Below are positions 7,254 to 10,852 of a stretch of 10,852 nt of DNA, in pieces. Numbering within the stretch: the stretch's first letter is position 1; the number at the start of each line of letters is the position of its first letter. Location of the stretch: the NCBI GenBank assembly GCA_903921295.1, contig CAIXOZ010000055.1, positions 1 through 10,852 of the forward strand. The letters are read 5' to 3'. The position numbers were made by a program, and so were the translations under genes. The notes beneath the pieces were generated by a model. That model worked only from the letters and a program-made list of their open reading frames with translations. It was not told the DNA's origin and made no database searches. The DNA is from an uncultured cyanobacterium (GTDB lineage: Bacteria; Cyanobacteriota; Cyanobacteriia; PCC-6307; Cyanobiaceae).

Positions 7254-7287
7254 AAAAAAAATCACCGTGGAGAGTTTCCACGGTGAT
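7254..7287 (-). terminator. Intrinsic terminator of tRNA-Asn
   Basis: Read on the minus strand, ATCACCGTGGA (7287-7277) pairs perfectly with TCCACGGTGAT (7271-7261) around a 5-nt loop, and is followed directly by a run of T (7260-7254). This 11-bp stem plus T-tract is a classic Rho-independent terminator, starting 17 bp beyond the tRNA 3' end. On the plus strand no T-run follows, so it works leftward. Confidence 0.92.
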
Positions 7288-7304
7288 GGTTGGTGTCTTG
7301 AAAG

Positions 7305-7376
7305 CTCCCCGGGCGGGATTCGAACCTGCGACCAATCGATTAACAGTCGACCGCTCTACCGCTGAGCTACCGAGGA
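7305..7376 (-). tRNA. tRNA-Asn (anticodon GUU)
   Basis: A 72-nt cloverleaf on the minus strand. The acceptor TCCTCGG pairs with CCGGGGA (one wobble) with discriminator G. The D-arm is GCTCAGCGGTAGAGC. The anticodon stem GTCGA/TCGAT encloses loop CTGTTAA with anticodon GTT (plus-strand bases 7342-7344). The T-arm contains GGTTCGAATCC. CCA is not encoded. The gene has its own terminator and a candidate promoter that overlaps the end of the ABC ATPase gene upstream. Confidence 0.98.
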
Positions 7377-7389
7377 ATGGGACCCGAAG

Positions 7390-7419
7390 AACTTACCGCT
7401 CAGCCGGTCCCTACGGCAA
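7390..7419 (-). promoter_or_regulatory. Candidate promoter of tRNA-Asn
   Basis: On the minus strand, TTGCCG (7419-7414) lies 18 bp before TAAGTT (7395-7390), a reasonable sigma-70-type pair. It would start transcription a few bases before the tRNA 5' end at 7376. It overlaps the stop codon of the ABC ATPase gene. A 6-bp inverted repeat (7379-7384 with 7406-7411) flanks the -10 and may be the weak 3' stem of the ABC gene. Confidence 0.5.
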
Positions 7420-8109
7420 GGGGTAGAGGCGTTTGCGCAGCGTCGGGCCGTCGATCCAGGGCCCCACCTGGCCCCGTTCCATCAGCGCTGCTCCATCGGC
7501 GCGATCGAGTTCGCGCAGGCGATGGGTGATCCAGAGGGCCGTCAGTGGCTGCGGCGCCCGCTGGGTGAGCTGGGCGATCAGCTCCAGCACCTCCTCCTGG
7601 CTGGCTGGATCGAGCAGGGCAGTCGGTTCATCGAGCAACAACAGGCCGGCGCCGCTGGCCAGGGCCCCGGCGATCGCCAATCGCTGCTTCTGGCCGCCGC
7701 TGAGGGTGTGGATCGGGCGGCCGATCAACCCGGTCAGCCCCACCTGCTCCAGCGCCTGTTCAACGGCCTGGCGTCGCTTCCCGGGCTCGAGGTCGGCCGG
7801 CAGCGAGAGGAGGAGATCACTGAAGCAGCTGGGCAGCAACAGTTGATGGTCGGGGTTCTGAAACACCAGTGCCGGCTTCAGAACGCTGTCGATCCGGCCC
7901 TGGCGAGGGCTGAGCAGGCCGCTGATCAGTCGCAGCAAGGTGCTTTTGCCGCTGCCGTTGCTGCCCACCAGCATCCACAGCCCGGACCTGGGGATCTGGA
8001 AGGTGCAGTGCTGCAGCGCCGTGTGGCCATTGGGCCAGCTGTAGGCCAGGCGCTCCACCCGCAGGGGTGGGGCGCCATCGGCGTGGGGCAGGGCCCGCGG
8101 GGCGTTCAA
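7411..8109 (-). CDS. ABC transporter ATP-binding protein, ECF/CbiO-like
   Basis: An ATPase subunit of an importer of the energy-coupling factor (cobalt/biotin-type) family. The 232-residue protein has Walker A GSNGSGKST (49-57), the Q-loop within FQNPDHQ (83-89; the NPDxQ form is typical of ECF ATPases), signature LSGGQKQR (136-143), Walker B LLLLDEP (156-162), and the H-loop histidine in WITHR (His196). No transmembrane or substrate-binding partner is encoded nearby, so the substrate is unknown. The start is taken at a TTG (8107-8109) directly after the upstream gene; a GTG at the codon for residue 18 (V of VERLAYSW) is an alternative and would shorten the protein to about 215 residues. It is in the same frame as the UPF0367 gene upstream, separated by that gene's TGA and two codons, so the two are very likely co-transcribed. 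Confidence 0.9.
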   Translation of the reverse strand: MNAPRALPHADGAPPLRVERLAYSWPNGHTALQHCTFQIPRSGLWMLVGSNGSGKSTLLRLISGLLSPRQGRIDSVLKPALVFQNPDHQLLLPSCFSDLLLSLPADLEPGKRRQAVEQALEQVGLTGLIGRPIHTLSGGQKQRLAIAGALASGAGLLLLDEPTALLDPASQEEVLELIAQLTQRAPQPLTALWITHRLRELDRADGAALMERGQVGPWIDGPTLRKRLYPLP

Positions 8110-8115
8110 GGCAGA

Positions 8116-8379
8116 TCAGCCGTCGAGGGAGAAGCCAGGACGCTTGCTGCCGCCACCGGCGGCCGACTTCTCATAGAGCTGCACGGCCACGATCTCGCTG
8201 CTCAGCAGGCTGATCCGCTTGTGCTCCTCTTTCTCGCAGCTGAGCTCGAGCACCCTTGGGTGGCCGCTGTCGAGCACCTGTCGCACCTGGTCGTAGAGCG
8301 CCTGGGCATCAGCGAGTTCCTTGCGCTGCACGGCGATCGGCATGGGGCTGAGCTTGAGAGAGAGCTCGAGGACGTACAC
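8116..8379 (-). CDS. Conserved cyanobacterial UPF0367 family protein
   Basis: A small 87-residue protein of unknown function that I recognise as the UPF0367 family, found across cyanobacteria. Visible family features are the N-terminal strand YVLELSLKLSPMPIAVQRKE (residues 2-21), the middle segment RVLELSCEKEEHKRISLLSSEIVAV, and the glycine-rich end GGGSKRPGF. It has no signal peptide or membrane segment and is probably cytoplasmic. The GTG at 8377-8379 puts the start where the family begins (M-Y-V-x-E-L); a GTG nine codons earlier (8404-8406) is possible but adds residues without family match. It leads a two-gene unit with the ECF-type ATPase and is divergent from the ATP-grasp ligase gene. 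Confidence 0.85.
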   Translation of the reverse strand: MYVLELSLKLSPMPIAVQRKELADAQALYDQVRQVLDSGHPRVLELSCEKEEHKRISLLSSEIVAVQLYEKSAAGGGSKRPGFSLDG

Positions 8380-8505
8380 GGCTTCAGCATCAGGGCCAGT
8401 ACCCACTCTGGCGAATCGTCCTGCCGGCTGCTGGTTGTGATCGTCACCGACCGCCCCGCCGGCTCTTGTGGACGAAAATCAACGAACCGACGCCATCCGG
8501 GCCAC
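8380..8505. promoter_or_regulatory. Divergent region between UPF0367 and ATP-grasp ligase genes
   Basis: These 126 bp must carry the start signals of both divergent units. I see no clear -35/-10 pair and no Shine-Dalgarno site in front of either start. The A-rich patch GACGAAAATCAACGAACCGA (8471-8490) is the least GC-rich segment and a plausible melting region for the rightward gene. Confidence 0.3.
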
Positions 8506-10542
8506 ATGTTCGAAAAGCTGACGCTGGTCGGGATTGATGGCTTGCCGGGCAGCCGCCACGGGGTGGAGGGCCCCACAGCGCTGATGCGCCTGCGCTGGCA
8601 GGGTGCCAGTCCGGATCAAGTCGCACTGACCCAGCTGCAGGAGCGGCTGAGCCACGCCCTCTGGTGTCTGGAACGTCTCGATTGGAAGGACAGTCATCAC
8701 GGTGACTGGAGGCTGCTGCCAGCGGCGATTCCCGAACGTCGCTTCCCAGACGACTTCCTGCTGGCTCCGGCCCCGACCCGGTTGTCCGGGCTGCTGGCGG
8801 CGGCGTTGACGGCCCTGCAGTGGGGGGCGCTGGTGCCCGTGGTTGCGGCCCGGGTGCTGCACGATCAGGACCAGGAGATGGCGATGGCGGTGCCCTATCG
8901 CTTGCCTACGCAGCTGCAGCTGGCGCTGACGCTGCTGATGCAGATCGCCGCGGAGGTGATGGCTGTCTCGTCCGCCCCGCCGTCGGCCTGCGAAGGGGTG
9001 GCAGAGCCTGGGTGGCGCCAGGCGCTTGAGCAGCACCTGGCGGGGGGGGCGCTGCCAGCGGCCCTGGATGTGGATGGTTTTCACATGGCCTGGCAGGCGC
9101 GGCAACGCGGACTGCCGCTGTCACGGCTTGATTTCGGGATGGTGGAGATCGGCCATGGCACCAGTCGCCGCCGGTTCACGGGCAGCATGCTTGGGCTGGA
9201 TGGTCTGGCCTCGAAGCTGGCCTCCAACAAGGTGGTGATCAAGCGCCAGCTCCTGCGGGCGGGGGTGCCGGTGCCTGGGCACCGGCTGGTCCACACGGAT
9301 GAGGAGGCCTTGCTGGAGGCGCAGGCGCTGGGCTGGCCGGTGGTGCTCAAGCCGATCGACCAGTCCAAGTCGCGCGGTGTCACGGCCAACATCTGGCGGG
9401 CGGTGGACCTGTTGCGGGCTTACCGCAAGGCGCGTGCGGTCAGCCAGCAGCCACTGCTGCTCGAGCGCCAGGTGGCCGGCCATGACCACAGGTTGCTCGT
9501 GGTTGAGGGTCAGGTGGTGGCGCAGGTGACCAGGCGCTTCATCAAGGTTCGCGGCGATGGCTTCTCCACGCTGGGGCAGCTGATCGACCGGGCCCGGGCG
9601 GCCTGCTCCGATCAAGCCGAGGCGGCTCTTTATATCCAGGACGGCGAAACCCGGCGCCTGATCGATGCGCAAGGGCTGAGCCTGGAGGAGGTGGTGGAGC
9701 CTGGGCGGATGGTGGCCTGGCGGCGTCAGATGGCTCCGGCGCCGCTGTCGGGCTACTACCGCGATCTGTCGGATGCCGTGCATCCTGATCTGGCCCAGCT
9801 GGCTGTGCGTTCGGCGGCGGCCCTGGGCGTGCGCCTGGCCGGGGTGGATGTGATCACCACCGACCCATCGCTGTCGCCGCTGCAGTCCGGCGCGATGGTG
9901 CTTGAGCTCAATCCCCGGCCCTGGCTGCGCATGTTCCGATCCGCCTGTCCCTGGCGTCCGATCGATCGCCAGGTGTTCGAGATCGGCTGCCCGCCTGGCT
10001 ATCGCTCGATTCCGGTGTTGCTGTTTGACGGAAGCGCCAGCGGCGCTGGGTTGCTGACCGCCCTGGAGGCGGCGCTGGAGGCGCAGCCTGCGCCTGGGGC
10101 GGCCGTGATCGGGAGCTGGACGGAAGGTGAGGCGACGGGCGCGGCGGCGGAGCCCCGGCCGAGGGTGCGGATCGCCGCCGAGCCGGTGGCGTGGGTCGCG
10201 AGCGAGGAGAGCCGCGAGGCGCCGGGTGATCTGGTGCTCAGCGACTGGCGGGTGGAGCTGGTTCTTCTCAATCTGGCGCCCCGGAGCTGGCAGGCGCAGG
10301 GATGGCCCTGCAGCGATTGCAGGGCCGGGGTGCTGACCGCCGGTGAGGTTCTGCTGGAGCAGAGGCTGTTGGCGGAGTGGCTGGCCGTGGTGAGCGGGCC
10401 CGTGCTGGTGGTGGGCGGCAGCCCCGCGCTGCTGGCCGCGGTACAGCAGCAGGTGGGAGGTCGTCTGCAGGCGGTGGACGATTCGCCAGCGGCCCTGGAA
10501 TGGCTGCGAGAGCTGCTGGCTTGTGAGGGCGCCGAGAGCTGA
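8506..10542 (+). CDS. Cyanophycin synthetase-like ATP-grasp ligase (CphA2-like architecture)
   Basis: A 678-residue protein related to cyanophycin synthetases, which build Asp-Arg polymers, but strongly diverged. Residues 1-185 correspond to the N domain with weak similarity. Residues 186-258 (SRLDFGMVEIGHG, FTGSMLGLDG and RAGVPVPG) align with the linker into the ATP-grasp domain (about 245-495). There VVLKPID (279-285), LLLERQ (317-322), RGDGFSTLGQLI (349-360), GVDVI (446-450) and the Mg-binding ELN (467-469) are kept. The CphA signature DGNHGRGV reads DQSKSRGV, the NxSTGG substrate loop is replaced by APAPLSGYYRDL, and EVNAAPG reads ELNPRPW. The C-terminus resembles a Mur-ligase domain whose P-loop is lost (FDGSASGAG, 507-515). 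The start follows CphA-family N-termini; the frame is open far upstream, antisense to the genes there. No cyanophycinase gene is nearby. Family assignment is confident; the product is unknown and need not be cyanophycin. Confidence 0.82.
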   Translation: MFEKLTLVGIDGLPGSRHGVEGPTALMRLRWQGASPDQVALTQLQERLSHALWCLERLDWKDSHHGDWRLLPAAIPERRFPDDFLLAPAPTRLSGLLAAALTALQWGALVPVVAARVLHDQDQEMAMAVPYRLPTQLQLALTLLMQIAAEVMAVSSAPPSACEGVAEPGWRQALEQHLAGGALPAALDVDGFHMAWQARQRGLPLSRLDFGMVEIGHGTSRRRFTGSMLGLDGLASKLASNKVVIKRQLLRAGVPVPGHRLVHTDEEALLEAQALGWPVVLKPIDQSKSRGVTANIWRAVDLLRAYRKARAVSQQPLLLERQVAGHDHRLLVVEGQVVAQVTRRFIKVRGDGFSTLGQLIDRARAACSDQAEAALYIQDGETRRLIDAQGLSLEEVVEPGRMVAWRRQMAPAPLSGYYRDLSDAVHPDLAQLAVRSAAALGVRLAGVDVITTDPSLSPLQSGAMVLELNPRPWLRMFRSACPWRPIDRQVFEIGCPPGYRSIPVLLFDGSASGAGLLTALEAALEAQPAPGAAVIGSWTEGEATGAAAEPRPRVRIAAEPVAWVASEESREAPGDLVLSDWRVELVLLNLAPRSWQAQGWPCSDCRAGVLTAGEVLLEQRLLAEWLAVVSGPVLVVGGSPALLAAVQQQVGGRLQAVDDSPAALEWLRELLACEGAES

Positions 10543-10698
10543 GGTGCCGAGGCTGCCGGTGTGATCAGAGCCTTGGGCTTCTGGGCCCATGTCCGGCCGT
10601 GTTCTGCGCCCGGCCCAGATGTTCTGCCCCTGACCGTTCGCCAGATCCGTCCGGGACCCTTAAGCTGGCGACGTAACGCTTCATGAAGTTCTTCTCTC
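10543..10698 (+). promoter_or_regulatory. Upstream region of psbD with repeats
   Basis: This 156-bp stretch carries the 3' end of the ligase unit and the psbD promoter. An inverted repeat CTGGGCC (10581-10587) / GGCCCAG (10612-10618) could be a terminator stem, without a T-run. TGTTCTGC occurs twice, at 10600-10607 and 10620-10627, exactly 20 bp apart. TAAGCT (10661-10666) is a weak -10 candidate with no good -35 at 17 bp. CTTCATGAAG (10679-10688) is a perfect palindrome just before psbD. No Shine-Dalgarno site precedes the psbD ATG. Confidence 0.4.
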
Positions 10699-10852
10699 AT
10701 GACGATCGCTGTAGGGCGCACGCCGCAGCGGGGATGGTTCGACGTCCTCGATGACTGGCTCAAGCGCGACCGCTTCGTTTTTGTCGGCTGGTCCGGCCTG
10801 CTCCTGTTCCCCACCGCCTATCTGGCGTTGGGTGGCTGGCTCACCGGCACCA
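10699..10852 (+). CDS. psbD: Photosystem II D2 protein (3'-truncated by the window edge)
   Basis: D2 pairs with D1 to form the photosystem II reaction-centre core in the thylakoid membrane. Only the first 51 codons are visible. The N-terminus MTIAVGR, the segment GWFDVLDDWLKRDRFVFVGW and the start of the first membrane helix (GLLLFPTAYLALGGWLTGT) match D2 closely. Small differences are a TPQ at residues 8-10, where many cyanobacteria have AP/AxxR-type residues, and Val29 in FVFVGW. The ATG at 10699 gives the standard D2 start. An out-of-frame ATG at 10683 begins a 23-codon reading frame that overlaps the psbD start. In many cyanobacteria psbC follows and overlaps psbD; that part is off the window. 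Confidence 0.98.
   Translation, partial: MTIAVGRTPQRGWFDVLDDWLKRDRFVFVGWSGLLLFPTAYLALGGWLTGT

Larger units (their letters stand above)
2815..7677. repeat. HIP1 palindromes (GCGATCGC), six dispersed copies
   Basis: Exact GCGATCGC octamers occur at 2815-2822, 3426-3433, 3931-3938, 4174-4181, 6182-6189 and 7670-7677, all inside coding regions. A rough composition-based expectation for this length is below one copy. HIP1 (highly iterated palindrome) is a known signature of many cyanobacterial genomes. The span given covers the first to last copy; it is not one continuous element. Confidence 0.85.

Noticed and set aside
6935..7255. N-terminal extension of RpaA by about 107 residues
   Set aside because: RpaA proteins start at MKPxIL; the extension begins inside the tRNA terminator and shows no domain. 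It is open by chance.
7235..7426. 63-codon plus-strand frame across the tRNA, with the segment RAGFEPATNRLTVDRSTAELP
   Set aside because: This is the well-known spurious protein made by translating the antisense strand of a tRNA gene.
7522..8505. Upstream in-frame extension of the ATP-grasp ligase to about 1006 codons
   Set aside because: The extra part is antisense to the ABC ATPase and UPF0367 genes, and the family N-terminus fits the ATG at 8506.
9121..10590. 489-codon minus-strand frame opposite the ligase gene
   Set aside because: Low-complexity Gln/Arg/His/Pro composition without motifs, a shadow of the strongly coding plus strand.
1..10852. CRISPR arrays, insertion sequences, prophage or integrase genes, rRNA
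   Set aside because: No spaced repeat arrays, transposase or integrase motifs, terminal inverted repeats or rRNA segments were seen on either strand.

Overview
The window reads as a chromosomal segment of a GC-rich unicellular cyanobacterium, most likely of the Cyanobium/Synechococcus group. Three cyanobacterial hallmark genes support this (ycf3, rpaA and the start of psbD), together with a UPF0367 protein and six copies of the cyanobacterial palindrome GCGATCGC. Genes are tightly packed, use GTG and TTG starts freely, and mostly lack strong Shine-Dalgarno sites. The genus call is an inference from gene content and composition.

Layout. 1-1245 (+): 3' part of radA (DNA recombination/repair ATPase), starting just before its Walker A motif. 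1320-1841 (-): ycf3, a photosystem I assembly TPR protein, convergent with radA across a 74-bp gap filled by two hairpins. 2010-6084 (+): an overlapping three-gene run of a copper P1B-ATPase (CtaA-like), thymidylate kinase (tmk) and the DNA polymerase III delta' subunit (holB). 6074-6934 (-): rpaA, the circadian-output response regulator, whose 3' end overlaps holB by 11 bp. 6935-7304: a gene-free stretch with several small dyads and the tRNA terminator. 7305-7376 (-): tRNA-Asn(GUU), with its own promoter and intrinsic terminator. 7411-8379 (-): a two-gene unit, a UPF0367 protein followed by an ECF-type ABC ATPase, in the same reading frame and separated by only a stop codon and two codons. 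8506-10542 (+): a 678-residue ATP-grasp ligase related to cyanophycin synthetase, with a degenerate Mur-ligase-like C-terminus. 10699-end (+): first 51 codons of psbD (photosystem II D2).

Several genes share a photosynthesis theme. Ycf3 assembles PSI, CtaA would supply copper for plastocyanin and cytochrome oxidase, RpaA controls day/night gene expression, and psbD encodes a PSII core protein. tmk and holB are housekeeping replication genes co-transcribed with the copper pump. No mobile element, CRISPR array or recent transfer is evident.

The best candidate for undescribed biology is the cyanophycin-synthetase-like protein at 8506-10542. Its ATP-grasp catalytic residues are kept, but the loops that characterise cyanophycin synthetases are rewritten and the second (Mur-ligase) active site is gone. 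It resembles CphA2 in architecture but probably makes or modifies something else.
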